Shown: in pieces, positions 38,183 through 50,543 of the stretch | Position numbering within the stretch: the stretch's first letter is position 1 | Layout: every line of letters begins with the position of its first letter | Origin: Rhodocyclus tenuis | GTDB taxonomy: Bacteria; Pseudomonadota; Gammaproteobacteria; Burkholderiales; Rhodocyclaceae | Direction of reading: 5' to 3' | NCBI RefSeq assembly: GCF_014197755.1 | Contig: NZ_JACIGE010000003.1 | Location: 62,001 to 126,000, forward strand | Length of the DNA stretch: 64,000 nucleotides | Notes under the pieces: model-generated | What the model was told of the DNA's origin: nothing | The model's database searches: none | Seen by the model: only the letters and a program-made list of their open reading frames with translations | Translations under genes and position numbers: made by a program

Positions 38183-39406
38183 TCAGGAAGCACGGTTGCG
38201 CAAACTGTAGGTGGAGGTGAACACCTTGGCGCTGCGGCGCCCCTGCCCGGCCCAGCGATAGCCGTAACCCGCGCCGGCCGTTGCGTCGGCGGCGTTTGGG
38301 CAGGTTTGGGGCGTGCCGCCACCGTTGTAGTCGAGGCACTGAACGACATCGGACTCAGCGGTGTTGAGCTTGGGATTGACGACCAATAGCTCAACCCGCA
38401 CGCTGACGACCCTGCGCCAAAGTGCCTGATTGTTGACGCCGATTTCGTCGGCCCTCATGAACCGGTCTGCCGAGACATCACCGTCGTTATCGACGCCAAA
38501 ACGGACCTGCAAGGTCTGCACGTCGCAAGCCACCGGCCGGGGCGGCAGCAGATTGCCGTCGGTCGATCCGGACAAGGTGCGGACAACCAGCACCCGGCGG
38601 ATGAAGGCCGCGTCCGTCGTCGGGCACGGGTCCGGGGTATCGACCAGCGCCGGACTGTTCGACGCCATGACGTAGTAGGCATTGACGATGAGCGGCGAGA
38701 TGAAGCCGCCGACCGCATACTTTTCCGGCGAAAGTTGATCGCCGGTGTTATCCAGAGCAGCCGGCAATGAACCGGTGTTGTACTCGATGAGCGCCGGGCT
38801 TCCGGAGCTGACGTTCGACATACGAAACGCGCTTGCATGCGCGCAATCGGATGCGACTAAAGTTGTCCCCTTCGGATAGCTGTTGGCAGCGACGGCAAAT
38901 CGCCTGTTGGCAAGGTCATGGTCGGTAATCATGATTTCACCAGCCGAAGAACGATACTTGACGACCAGAACATCACTGTCAGAGACAGTCGCGTTGAGTT
39001 CGGCAGGTATCGCCCCGCCGTTGTCGTCATAACCCCAGACCATCCTTGCCGTATCGAGCCACCAGTAGGGATTGCCGGAACCATCCTTGGCGATGATGTT
39101 CCTGATCTCTTCGTGCAGAGACGGATTCAGCAGGTTCGACAGATTGGTGGCTTCCGCCAGCGGGCCACAACCGGCGTAACTGGCAGCACGCATGTCGCTG
39201 CCGAGTGCGTCCATGGTGTAGCGCCCGGCTTCCTGCAGCCGCGAATACGACTCCTGGAACTGGAAAACCTTGCGATTGGCGATGTAGAGCGAAGCGACGA
39301 CGCCGAGAATGACGATGCCGATGATCGCCGCGACCATCAACTCGATCAGCGAAAAGCCGCGCTGTGCGGACGCTCGCCGGGCTCTCTGCAAATCTGCGGA
39401 ATTCAT
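38183..39406 (-). CDS. pilW: PilW minor pilin
   Basis: This 407-aa minor pilin has prepilin site QRGFSLIELMVAAIIGI and the family motif YTMDALGSDMRAASYAGCG. The C-terminal domain is large and Cys-containing (PDPCPTTD, PVACDVQ, QCLDYNGG). It joins the tip/priming complex with PilV, PilX and PilY1. ATG 39406 overlaps the pilV stop (ATGA). Confidence 0.93.
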   Translation of the reverse strand: MNSADLQRARRASAQRGFSLIELMVAAIIGIVILGVVASLYIANRKVFQFQESYSRLQEAGRYTMDALGSDMRAASYAGCGPLAEATNLSNLLNPSLHEEIRNIIAKDGSGNPYWWLDTARMVWGYDDNGGAIPAELNATVSDSDVLVVKYRSSAGEIMITDHDLANRRFAVAANSYPKGTTLVASDCAHASAFRMSNVSSGSPALIEYNTGSLPAALDNTGDQLSPEKYAVGGFISPLIVNAYYVMASNSPALVDTPDPCPTTDAAFIRRVLVVRTLSGSTDGNLLPPRPVACDVQTLQVRFGVDNDGDVSADRFMRADEIGVNNQALWRRVVSVRVELLVVNPKLNTAESDVVQCLDYNGGGTPQTCPNAADATAGAGYGYRWAGQGRRSAKVFTSTYSLRNRAS

Positions 39407-40005
39407 GGCTGGACACTCACCGAATAGCTCGTCTGCGCGTTCTGAAAGAGCTGACTGGCGGCAGCCCCGGTGCTGTATGCGTTTTCGTTCCACAGGACCG
39501 TGACCCGGAAAGAGCAAGCCTTGGTGGTGTCTTCGCACTTCAGATTCAGGGGATTCACCGGCTTGCAGGGATCGGGATCGGGCGTCAGGGTCGGATCCGG
39601 CGACGCGATGATGCAGGCCTGCCCGCCCGGCAGTTGCTTGCTCACCTGCGCCTGCCACAGGCAGACATCCAGCGTCGCCTGGTCGGCGGGGGTGCATTGC
39701 CCGAGCATGCACGCTTTCGGGCAAGCGGCGGCGAGATCGGCAGCACTTTTTACCGCGACCGCGTCGAACTTGCCATCCTTGACGGCTTTCCAGTTGGCGC
39801 GGATGCGGTCACCCATCTCGTTGGCAAGGTCAACAGCGACGGTACGCGACATCGACGTCTGCCCCGCCGTGATGCTCGAAAACAGCAGGCCAGCCAGGCC
39901 GAGCAGGCCGAAAGAGACGATGACGATCGTCACCATCACCTCGATCAGCGAGAAGCCGCGTACCGTTCTCCGGAGCGGCCGACGCGAAAACGCAGTCAGG
40001 GACAC
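39403..40005 (-). CDS. pilV: PilV minor pilin
   Basis: This 200-aa minor pilin has prepilin site VRGFSLIEVMVTIVIVSFG and several cysteines in the globular part (CPKACMLGQC, DVCLWQAQ). The start is GTG 40005, overlapping the fimT stop by 10 nt, with GGAGG upstream. Confidence 0.92.
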   Translation of the reverse strand: MSLTAFSRRPLRRTVRGFSLIEVMVTIVIVSFGLLGLAGLLFSSITAGQTSMSRTVAVDLANEMGDRIRANWKAVKDGKFDAVAVKSAADLAAACPKACMLGQCTPADQATLDVCLWQAQVSKQLPGGQACIIASPDPTLTPDPDPCKPVNPLNLKCEDTTKACSFRVTVLWNENAYSTGAAASQLFQNAQTSYSVSVQP

Positions 40006-40631
40006 GTCACGCCCTCCCTCTTCACTTCGATCGGCCCGAGCACTGAAACAATGATCTCGCGCCCACTATTGGCGACCGTTGCGTCGCAAAGCTTGAAGGT
40101 GTCGCGCATCTGCTCGGCGGCGGCGGAGTGGGAGATACCTGCCGATGGCACACCGGAACTCCGGAACTGAAGGAACTGTGTCGAACTGCTCCAGGTCAGC
40201 GAATTGCCACCAGGAAGCGCACCGCGCACACGCAATACGTTCTCGCCGGCGGACGCGGCAGCATCACGACTGCCATCGCCGTTAAGGTCGAGGAAAACAA
40301 TCCGGCCTGCCGCCCAAGAGCCAGCACATGAACTCTGGTCGGACGACGGGCAGAACGTCACCCGCCTGCCTCTTTGCATCGCTTCGGCGCGCGCAAAGGC
40401 AATGTCACTGACCAGATCGTTGCTCTGCGCAACCAGTCGCTCGCTCTTGATCATGCCGGAAAAATCCGGCAGCGCGATCATCGCGAAGATGCCGATCAGC
40501 AGACACACCACCAGCAACTCGATCAGCGTGAAGCCGGCGGCGGCAAGGCGAAACCCCGCGAACACTGGCGCAAGCGGCCGCTGCCAAAGGGCGGGACACG
40601 CGGAAAGAGGCTCTTTTCTCATGGGTTTCAT
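39996..40631 (-). CDS. fimT: FimT/GspH-type minor pilin
   Basis: About 211 aa, with prepilin site AAGFTLIELLVVCLLIG after a long leader, then the GspH/FimT domain (ARAEAMQRGRRVTFCPS). It is the first gene of the fimT-pilV-pilW-pilX-pilY1-pilE operon. The start is uncertain: ATG 40631 or ATG 40622, neither with a clear ribosome site. Confidence 0.88.
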   Translation of the reverse strand: MKPMRKEPLSACPALWQRPLAPVFAGFRLAAAGFTLIELLVVCLLIGIFAMIALPDFSGMIKSERLVAQSNDLVSDIAFARAEAMQRGRRVTFCPSSDQSSCAGSWAAGRIVFLDLNGDGSRDAAASAGENVLRVRGALPGGNSLTWSSSTQFLQFRSSGVPSAGISHSAAAEQMRDTFKLCDATVANSGREIIVSVLGPIEVKREGVTCP

Positions 40632-40781
40632 GGTGGACAATTGCGCGCAAGGGCACAAGCAGCGCATGACGAACGGCAGTTTCTGGCCGATGGCCGGCTG
40701 CGGCGATGGCGGCCAGCTGCGGCGCAGTCCGTTGCGGCGACCCCGCCGGAACAAGCCGGCTCGGGCAGGCCGCGAACAGCC

Positions 40782-40810
40782 TTGTTTCGGGCGGCGCTTT
40801 CGTCTATAAT
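40782..40810 (+). promoter_or_regulatory. Promoter of tRNA-Thr
   Basis: TTGTTT (40782-40787) and a perfect TATAAT (40805-40810) with a 17-base spacer lie just upstream of the tRNA. Confidence 0.7.
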
Positions 40811-40821
40811 CCGCGCCCGTC

Positions 40822-40897
<76 letters not shown>

Positions 40898-40913
40898 AGA
40901 GTTTCAAGTATTC

Positions 40914-40940
40914 AGGCCAATTCTTCGGGTTGGCCTTTTT
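40914..40940 (+). terminator. Rho-independent terminator after tRNA-Thr
   Basis: Stem AGGCCAA/TTGGCCT with a 9-base loop, followed by TTTT, 16 bases after the tRNA. Confidence 0.85.
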
Positions 40941-41049
40941 GCTTTTGTTGTTCCTCGTTTGACCGCTGCTCCCGAAGGCATCAACGCTGCTCGCGTTGCT
41001 CACGTTGTGCCGGTGTCCGCATCGGCGCAGCGCCCAGAAAAGGATTGCC

Positions 41050-41310
41050 ATGCACGCCACCCCGATTCTCCAACATCTGAAGAAGCACGGTCAGTTGCTC
41101 GACTCCGAAATCGCCGCCGCCACGGGAATTCCGCTGGCTGACGTGCGCGCTTCGCTGTCCGACCTGTCGGCGCGCGGCGAAATTTCCCGCTGCAACGTTA
41201 CCCGATTCACCGACGGCAAGCCGGTCGAGAGCATTCTCTGCCGCGTTTCCGGTTTCAGCCCGCCCGCTGCACCGGGCAGGAAAGCCGGCGCTTCGACGGC
41301 CAGCGTCTAG
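41050..41310 (+). CDS. Small winged-helix DNA-binding-like protein
   Basis: This 86-aa protein has a helix-turn-helix pattern of the winged type: ILQHLKKHGQLLDSEIAAAT, then GIPLADVRASLSDLSARGEISRCNVTRF. It may be a small transcriptional regulator; target unknown. ATG 41050 has AAGGA seven bases upstream. It lies alone between tRNA-Thr and the convergent amiC. Confidence 0.75.
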   Translation: MHATPILQHLKKHGQLLDSEIAAATGIPLADVRASLSDLSARGEISRCNVTRFTDGKPVESILCRVSGFSPPAAPGRKAGASTASV

Positions 41311-41319
41311 AACTGCCTT

Positions 41320-41349
41320 GCTCCGCAGCCGGCTTGCCTGCTGCGGAGC
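41320..41349. other. GC-rich hairpin between the winged-helix gene and amiC
   Basis: Arms GCTCCGCAGC and GCTGCGGAGC around a 10-base loop. No T run follows, so a terminator role for the two convergent genes is only possible. Confidence 0.4.
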
Positions 41350-41411
41350 TCCCCCCGAGCAGACCCGGACAAACCCCCACCCGCCTGATCGCTGCCTGAG
41401 TGCCGATATTT

Positions 41412-42803
41412 TCAGTCGAGCCGCGCCAGTTTTGATTTGGCAAGCGGCGGGTTGCGCGCAAAGTATTTGCGAATCCCCGCAAGGATGGCGTCAGCCATCT
41501 TGTCCTGATAAGCCTCGTCGTTGAGGCGCTTTTCCTCTTCCGGATTCGAGATGAACGCCGTCTCGACCAGAATGGAAGGAATGTCCGGCGCCTTGAGCAC
41601 GGCAAAACCCGCCTGTTCGACGCTGTCCTTGTGCAGGCGGTTGATGGCGCCGAGTTCACCGAGCACCGCCCGGCCCAGCTTGAGGCTGTCGTTGATCGTT
41701 GCCGTCTGCGACAGATCGAGCAGCGTGCGCGCGAGGATCGGGTCCTTGACGTCGATATTGACGCCACCGATCAGGTCGGCCTCGTTTTCCTTCTGCGCCA
41801 GATAGCGCGCTGCCGAACTGGTGGCGCCGCGCTCTGACAGTACGAACACCGAAGATCCGCGCGCGTCAGGCCTGATGAAGGCGTCGGCGTGGATCGATAC
41901 AAAGAGGTCGGACTGGATGCGCCGCGCCTTCTGCACGCGCACGTGCAGCGGCACGAAGAAGTCGGAATCACGCGTGAGCACGGCACGCATGTTCGGCTCG
42001 TTGTCGATGCGTGCTTTCAGGCGCTGCGCAACAGCGAGCGTGACGTGCTTTTCGTAGCTGCCGCCGCGACCGACGGCGCCGGGGTCTTCGCCACCGTGGC
42101 CGGGGTCGAGCGTGATCGTCACCAACCGGTCGACCACCGGCTTACCACGCTTGCGCGTCTCTACCCGCGCTTCGGCGCGCGCATCGGCGCGCAGCTCGGG
42201 CTTCGACTCCAGACGGGAGTCCGTCCGCTGATCGCCACGTGCATCCGGCTCGCCGTCGCCACGTAGCCGGCGCTCGTCACCGCCCGAACCTCCGCCCGCG
42301 CCCACTTCGCCATCCTTGCCGTCGAGCAGCGACAGCAGCGGGTCGGGCGGCGTCGCCGGATAGACGTCGAGCACCAGCCGATAACCGTACTCGCCGACCG
42401 GCGGCAGCACGAAAACCTGCGGTCTTACCTCGTTCTTCAGCTCCATCACCAGACGCACGACGCCGGGCTTGAAGCGACCGGCGCGCAGCAGGCGGATGTT
42501 CGGATCGTCCGGTGCCACCTTGCGCGACAGGCTGTCGAGAACGCCGTTGAATTCGACGCCTTCGAGATCGACGACCAGACGGTCGGGGTTCTTGACGAGG
42601 AACTGCGAGTACTTGAGCGGCGCGTCGTACTCGATGGCGACGCGCGTGTAATCGGGCGCCGGCCAGACGCGCACGGCGAGCACGCTCGGCGCGCGCAACG
42701 CAGCGCGCAGCGCCGTCGGCGTCGCCAGCAGCAGCAACGTCGCGCTGGCGGCGCCGATCAGGCGGCGCCGCCCGGCAAGTGGCCGCTCACCTCGCTCAGA
42801 CAT
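41412..42803 (-). CDS. amiC: N-acetylmuramoyl-L-alanine amidase (AmiC type)
   Basis: This 463-aa secreted amidase cleaves septal peptidoglycan. It has a twin-arginine-like signal (GRRRLIGAASATLLLLA), an AMIN domain (about 40-150), a low-complexity charged linker, and an Amidase_3 catalytic domain with zinc ligands in LDPGHGGEDPGAVG, SIHADAF and the Glu in ILVETAFISN. ATG 42803 lies inside the 3' end of tsaE (46-nt overlap), with GGGG upstream. Confidence 0.94.
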   Translation of the reverse strand: MSERGERPLAGRRRLIGAASATLLLLATPTALRAALRAPSVLAVRVWPAPDYTRVAIEYDAPLKYSQFLVKNPDRLVVDLEGVEFNGVLDSLSRKVAPDDPNIRLLRAGRFKPGVVRLVMELKNEVRPQVFVLPPVGEYGYRLVLDVYPATPPDPLLSLLDGKDGEVGAGGGSGGDERRLRGDGEPDARGDQRTDSRLESKPELRADARAEARVETRKRGKPVVDRLVTITLDPGHGGEDPGAVGRGGSYEKHVTLAVAQRLKARIDNEPNMRAVLTRDSDFFVPLHVRVQKARRIQSDLFVSIHADAFIRPDARGSSVFVLSERGATSSAARYLAQKENEADLIGGVNIDVKDPILARTLLDLSQTATINDSLKLGRAVLGELGAINRLHKDSVEQAGFAVLKAPDIPSILVETAFISNPEEEKRLNDEAYQDKMADAILAGIRKYFARNPPLAKSKLARLD

Positions 42804-43243
42804 TGTTGCCCCGCCGCAGTGACGGCCTCAAGTTCGAGTTCCCGTCCGTCGCCGGCATGGCGCAGGCGAACGAGCAGATCGGCGCGCGGCAGAAAGCCCG
42901 CAGCCTTGTCCGGCCACTCGACGAAACGTATGGCAGCGTCGGTGAAGTATTCGCCCAATCCCGCATCGACGAATTCCTCTGGATGGTTGAGGCGATAAAA
43001 ATCAAAGTGATACAAGTATAAGCTCGAAAGTTTATAAAGTTCAACCAATGAATACGTCGGGCTCTTCACCGGCCCCGTGTAAGCGAGCGCGCGCAAGGCC
43101 GCGCGCACCAGCGTCGTCTTGCCGGCGCCAAGGTCGCCGATCAGCCAGATATTCAGGCCGGGCTTTAGCGCCGCCGCCAGCGCAGTGCCGGCGGCGATGG
43201 TCGACGCCTCGCCCGGCAAGTGCAGGCACAGGGTGGACTGGTT

Positions 43244-43261
<18 letters not shown>
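42758..43261 (-). CDS. tsaE: TsaE, tRNA threonylcarbamoyladenosine biosynthesis ATPase
   Basis: This 167-aa P-loop protein has Walker A GDLGAGKTTLVRA, the family motif KSPTYSLVELY, and HFDFYRL. TsaE acts with TsaB and TsaD to make t6A37 in tRNAs reading ANN codons. The likely start is GTG 43261, with GGAG eight bases upstream. That start codon lies on the strand opposite the first codons of queG, so the 5' ends of the two divergent genes overlap. Confidence 0.93.
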
Positions 43262-46569
<3,308 letters not shown>

Positions 46570-46611
46570 GCGGCGCCGCCGTTCACGAAAAAAACGGGAG
46601 CGGATTGCTGA

Positions 46612-46637
46612 CGGCAGGCGGCAAACGCCGCCTGCCG
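46612..46637. terminator. Hairpin between convergent fadH and the sulfurtransferase gene
   Basis: An 11-bp perfect stem (46612-46622 with 46627-46637) and an AAAC loop lie between two convergent genes. On the minus strand a run of T occurs shortly after it. It may serve both transcripts. Confidence 0.55.
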
Positions 46638-46645
46638 GTACGGAT

Positions 46646-47560
46646 TCAGCTGGCCAGTGGCCGCTGCGGCTGGCCGTCTTCGCCGGGTGTGCACCACTCG
46701 CTCCACGACCCCGGATAGAGCCGCGGACCCGAGAGGCCGGCAATTTCCAGCGCCAGCAGATTGTGGCAGGCGGTGACGCCCGAGCCGCAATACATCACCG
46801 CGCGTTCCGGTGGCACGCCATCAAGCACCGTCAGGAAATCCGCACGCAGTTCGGCGGCCGGGCGGAAGCGGCCCTCGGCATCGAGATTGTTGCCGAAGAA
46901 GCGGTTGCGCGCGCCGGGGATGTGGCCACCGAACGGATCGAGCGTCTCGTTTTCGCCACGGAAACGCTCGGGCGAGCGCGCGTCGATCAGGCATAGCTCG
47001 CCGCGTTCAAGACCGGCCTCGATCGTCGCCGCGTCGACCAGCGCCGAATGCAGCATTTCCGGCGCAGGCAGGGGCGGAACGGCGGCGTCTGCCGCCAGCG
47101 GTGCGACACAGGAAAACGGTCGCCCCTCGCCGCGCCAGGCGTCGACGCCGCCATCGAGAACCGCGACCTGCGCATGTCCCAGCCAGCGCAGCAGCCACCA
47201 CAGGCGCGCCGCGAACATGCCGCCGGCGTCGTCATAGGCGACCACCTGCGTGCGCTCGCCAAGAAGACCGGCAGCGGCCAGCCGCTGCGCCAGCAGCGCC
47301 GGATCAGGCAGTGGATGCCGGCCGTTGCGGCCGTTCATCGGCGCCGAAAGGTCGCGGTCGAGGTGCAGGAAAACGGCACCAGGCAGATGCGATTCGGCGT
47401 AGGCGCGCTCGCCGTAGCCGGTGTCGTGCAGGCGATGCCGGCAATCGACGATCTTCCAGTCGGGATCACCCAAGTGCGCCGCCAGCGTCGCCGCATCGAC
47501 GAGCGTGGTGAACACCGGCGCTGCTGCCCGCTCGCCGATACCGGGCACGGTATCGCTCAC
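46646..47560 (-). CDS. Sulfurtransferase (3-mercaptopyruvate/thiosulfate type)
   Basis: This 304-aa protein has two rhodanese domains; the C-terminal active-site loop is CGSGVTACHN, the pattern of mercaptopyruvate sulfurtransferases (SseA type). Such enzymes move sulfane sulfur to cyanide or other acceptors. GTG 47560 starts one base after the stop of the SpoIIAA-like gene, with GGAGC upstream; a TTG at 47608 is rejected. Exact substrate unproven. Confidence 0.9.
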   Translation of the reverse strand: MSDTVPGIGERAAAPVFTTLVDAATLAAHLGDPDWKIVDCRHRLHDTGYGERAYAESHLPGAVFLHLDRDLSAPMNGRNGRHPLPDPALLAQRLAAAGLLGERTQVVAYDDAGGMFAARLWWLLRWLGHAQVAVLDGGVDAWRGEGRPFSCVAPLAADAAVPPLPAPEMLHSALVDAATIEAGLERGELCLIDARSPERFRGENETLDPFGGHIPGARNRFFGNNLDAEGRFRPAAELRADFLTVLDGVPPERAVMYCGSGVTACHNLLALEIAGLSGPRLYPGSWSEWCTPGEDGQPQRPLAS

Positions 47561-47561
47561 T

Positions 47562-47912
47562 TCAGAGCGCTCCGGCCAGCCAGCCGCGCGCGCCTTCCTC
47601 GTCGGCAAAGACGCGCAGTTCGGCCTGTGCCGACAGCTTGGTCAGCCACACCGCCCAGGCTTCCCAGCGATGCTCGGCGATGACCGCGATGCGGCGGAAG
47701 TCTTTGCCGTGCTGGCGCGAGAAAACCACCTCTTCCCAGGCGACATCGACGGTAAAGCCGGCCATTCCGCGCAGATCGAAGTAGAGGTCGACCGGCGCGT
47801 CGCCGGCGAGCACCTCGTCGAACAAGGTCTCGAACTGCTTGAAGTCGGCCAACTCGAATTCGCCGAGAACGGTCACTTCAACGCGATGTGGCTGGCGGTC
47901 AGTCAGGATCAT
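47562..47912 (-). CDS. SpoIIAA-like (STAS-related) protein
   Basis: This 116-aa protein matches the SpoIIAA-like family: VEVTVLGEFELADFKQFE, VDLYFDLRGMAGF and DFRRIAVIAEHRWEAW. It has a STAS-like fold but lacks the phospho-serine motif of true anti-sigma antagonists. Function is unknown. It is tightly coupled to the sulfurtransferase downstream. ATG 47912 has GGGAG seven bases upstream. Confidence 0.82.
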   Translation of the reverse strand: MILTDRQPHRVEVTVLGEFELADFKQFETLFDEVLAGDAPVDLYFDLRGMAGFTVDVAWEEVVFSRQHGKDFRRIAVIAEHRWEAWAVWLTKLSAQAELRVFADEEGARGWLAGAL

Positions 47913-48035
47913 TGCGCACTCCCTGGAGGTTATTCTGGTCAGGAAGTGTAGCACCGGCGCCCGCTGGCGACGCCCGTCAGCGGCGCGCTGGCGCCTGCCA
48001 GCGCCGTCATGCAGGCGCGTTCGACACCCGGCGGG

Positions 48036-49133
48036 TCAGCCTGCCGGCCGACCGAGCACGCGCCGGTAATACTCGTGAAAGTGGCGCATGCCGTCTTCGA
48101 GCGGCGACTGGTAGGGGCCGGTCTCATGCCGCCCTGCCTGCGCCAGCGCGCGCCGGCCGCGGTCCATGCGCTCACCGATTTCGTCGTCCTCGGTCGCCGT
48201 TTCCAGGTAGGCCGCCTGCTGCGCCTCGACGAATTCGCGATTGTCGGCGACGATCCCCTCGGGGTAGTAGAACTCGACGATGTTGAGCGTGCGCCCCGGC
48301 GACTGCGGCATCAGCGAGGAAACGACCAGCGTCTGCGGATACCACTCGACCATCACGTTCGGGAACAGCGTCAGCCAGACGGCGCCCTGCGCCGGCAGCG
48401 CGCCCTGGTGGACCTCGCGCACCGCCCGCTGCCAGCGCGCGTAGGCCGGCGAGCCGCTGCGCTCGAAACGCGTGAGGCCGACGCGCTGCACCGAAAAGCG
48501 CTCGCCGAACTGCCAGGCGAGATCGTCACAACTGACGAAGTTGCCAAGCCCCGGATGGAAGGGCGCGACGTGATAGTCCTCGAGATAAACCTCGATGAAG
48601 GTCTTCCAGTTGTAGTTGCACTCGTGCGTGACGACGCGGTCGAGGCGGTAGCCGGAAAAGTCGAAAACGTCGCCGTTGAGCGCGGCGAGATCCTTCGCCA
48701 CCGGGCGCGGCCCGGCGAAGAGCAGGCCCTGCCACGACTGCAGCCGCTGCCGCTCGAGTGCCAGGCACGGCTTCTCCTTGAAGCGCGGCGCACCGACGAG
48801 TTGGCCGTCGCTGTCGTACGACCAGCGGTGGATCGGGCAGACGATACGCTTCAGCTTGCCGTTGCCCTGCAGCATGATCGCCTGGCGATGCCGGCAGACG
48901 TTCGACATCAGCCAGACGCCGTCGTCGCGGCGCAGCAGCAGGCGCGAGTGATCGACCGCCTCAAGCGTACGATAGTCGCCCACCTCGGGCACCATCAGTT
49001 CGTGGCCGACGTAGCCGGGGCCTGCGGCAAAGAAGCGCTGCTGCTCAAGGGCAAACAGATCGGCGTCGGAGTACCAGTCGGGCGGCAATGGGCGGGTCGC
49101 CGCCAGTTCGGCAGCGAGGGCAGTGTCGGACAT
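48036..49133 (-). CDS. Rieske-type ring-hydroxylating oxygenase, alpha subunit-like
   Basis: This 365-aa protein has a Rieske [2Fe-2S] domain with CRHRQAIM and CPIHRWSY (C-x-H ... C-x2-H) and a catalytic domain with mononuclear-iron histidines in EDYHVAPFHPGL. It resembles alpha subunits of aromatic-ring or choline-type oxygenases; substrate and reductase are not identifiable. It stands alone, divergent from xseB. Confidence 0.85.
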   Translation of the reverse strand: MSDTALAAELAATRPLPPDWYSDADLFALEQQRFFAAGPGYVGHELMVPEVGDYRTLEAVDHSRLLLRRDDGVWLMSNVCRHRQAIMLQGNGKLKRIVCPIHRWSYDSDGQLVGAPRFKEKPCLALERQRLQSWQGLLFAGPRPVAKDLAALNGDVFDFSGYRLDRVVTHECNYNWKTFIEVYLEDYHVAPFHPGLGNFVSCDDLAWQFGERFSVQRVGLTRFERSGSPAYARWQRAVREVHQGALPAQGAVWLTLFPNVMVEWYPQTLVVSSLMPQSPGRTLNIVEFYYPEGIVADNREFVEAQQAAYLETATEDDEIGERMDRGRRALAQAGRHETGPYQSPLEDGMRHFHEYYRRVLGRPAG

Positions 49134-49250
49134 GCAGCGGTCTCCGCAGTGACAGAAAACATGCGCCAGACGCCGCCGGAGATGCGTCCGGCAACAGCGC
49201 CGGCGCCTGCCGGGCGCCCGGAGCGGCGTCGATTCTAGCCGCCTTTACAA

Positions 49251-49279
49251 TTGACCAGAAGCCCCCTTTCGGCTATTTT
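49251..49279 (+). promoter_or_regulatory. Promoter of xseB-ispA-dxs
   Basis: TTGACC (49251-49256) and TATTTT (49274-49279) with a 17-base spacer, about 27 bases before xseB. Confidence 0.6.
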
Positions 49280-49305
49280 GTCGCGTTTCTTCCGGTTCTT
49301 AATTC

Positions 49306-49581
49306 ATGGCGCAATCCGCACGCGAAACCGTCGCAGCGGCGTCCTCCGCCACCGCTGCGGACACTGGTCCGAGCTTCGAAACGGCGCTCGCCGAGCTCGA
49401 AACAATCGTCGCACGCATGGAAGACGGGCAGCTGCCGCTTGAGGAATCGCTGACCGCCTACCGCCGCGGCGCCGAATTGCTGCAACGCTGCCAAAGGCAG
49501 CTTGCCGACGCCGAACGACGGATCCAGATACTCGATAACGGCACCCTGCGCGAATTCGACGCAGCCGCCGGAGACTCCTGA
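49306..49581 (+). CDS. xseB: XseB, exonuclease VII small subunit
   Basis: This 91-aa protein carries the family core FETALAELETIVARMEDG and LPLEESL, then YRRGAELLQRC. With XseA it forms exonuclease VII, which degrades single-stranded DNA. The first 20 residues are a non-conserved extension. The stop overlaps the ispA ATG by one base. Confidence 0.95.
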   Translation: MAQSARETVAAASSATAADTGPSFETALAELETIVARMEDGQLPLEESLTAYRRGAELLQRCQRQLADAERRIQILDNGTLREFDAAAGDS

Positions 49582-50513
49582 TGAGCACAAATTCCGCAAA
49601 CCAAGAGGCCGCATTCGGCGCCTGGATGCACGACGTCCAGGCGCGCATCGAAAGCGCGCTCGGCCGCTTCCTGCCGTCCAGCGAAGCCATTCCGGCGCGT
49701 CTGCACGACGCCATGCGTTACGTCACGCTCGGCGGCGGCAAGCGCGTACGCCCGCTGCTCGCCTGCGCCGCCGGCGAACTGACCGGCGCGACACCTGAAC
49801 GCCTCGAAGTCGCCGCCTGCGCGGTCGAGATGATCCACGTCTATTCGCTGGTGCATGACGACCTGCCGTGCATGGACGACGACGTGCTGCGCCGCGGCCG
49901 TCCGACCTGTCACGTCGAGTTCGACGAGCCGACCGCGCTGCTCGTCGGCGACAGCCTGCAGACGCTGGCCTTCGGTCTGCTCGCCGGCGATGCCTTCGGC
50001 GCTGACGACGATTCACCGGTAACGGCGGCACGCCAACTCGAAATGGTCGGGCTGCTGGCACATGCCAGCGGCTCGCTCGGCATGGCCGGCGGCCAGGCGA
50101 TCGATCTCGCTTCGGTCGGCCACGCGCTCAACCAGCCCGAACTCGAGTTGATGCACGCGCTCAAGACCGGCGCGCTGATCCGCGCGGCGACGCTGCTCGG
50201 TGCGCTCTGCGGCGAGGCGATGAGTGAGTCCGAATATGCAGCGCTCGACCGCTACGCCCGCCGTGCCGGCCTCCTTTTTCAGGTCGTCGACGACATTCTC
50301 GACTGCACGGCGAGCACGGCAACGCTTGGCAAGACCGCCGGCAAGGATGCCGCTGCCGACAAACCGACCTACGTCAGCCTGCTCGGTCTCGACGGCGCGC
50401 GCGACCTCGCCGAACGCCTGCGCACCGACGCACTCGAAGCGCTGTCCGGCTTTGGCCAGGGTGCCGATCGTCTGATCGCACTCACCGATTTCATCACCCA
50501 TCGCAAGTTTTAG
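49581..50513 (+). CDS. ispA: IspA, farnesyl diphosphate synthase
   Basis: This 310-aa (E)-polyprenyl synthase has the first Asp-rich motif DDLPCMDDD and the second DDILDCT, with GGGKRVRP near the N-terminus. It condenses IPP with DMAPP and GPP to make FPP. Coupled to xseB and followed by dxs. Confidence 0.97.
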   Translation: MSTNSANQEAAFGAWMHDVQARIESALGRFLPSSEAIPARLHDAMRYVTLGGGKRVRPLLACAAGELTGATPERLEVAACAVEMIHVYSLVHDDLPCMDDDVLRRGRPTCHVEFDEPTALLVGDSLQTLAFGLLAGDAFGADDDSPVTAARQLEMVGLLAHASGSLGMAGGQAIDLASVGHALNQPELELMHALKTGALIRAATLLGALCGEAMSESEYAALDRYARRAGLLFQVVDDILDCTASTATLGKTAGKDAAADKPTYVSLLGLDGARDLAERLRTDALEALSGFGQGADRLIALTDFITHRKF

Positions 50514-50543
50514 CCCGCCAGGGCGAGGCGTCCGGGAACTGCC

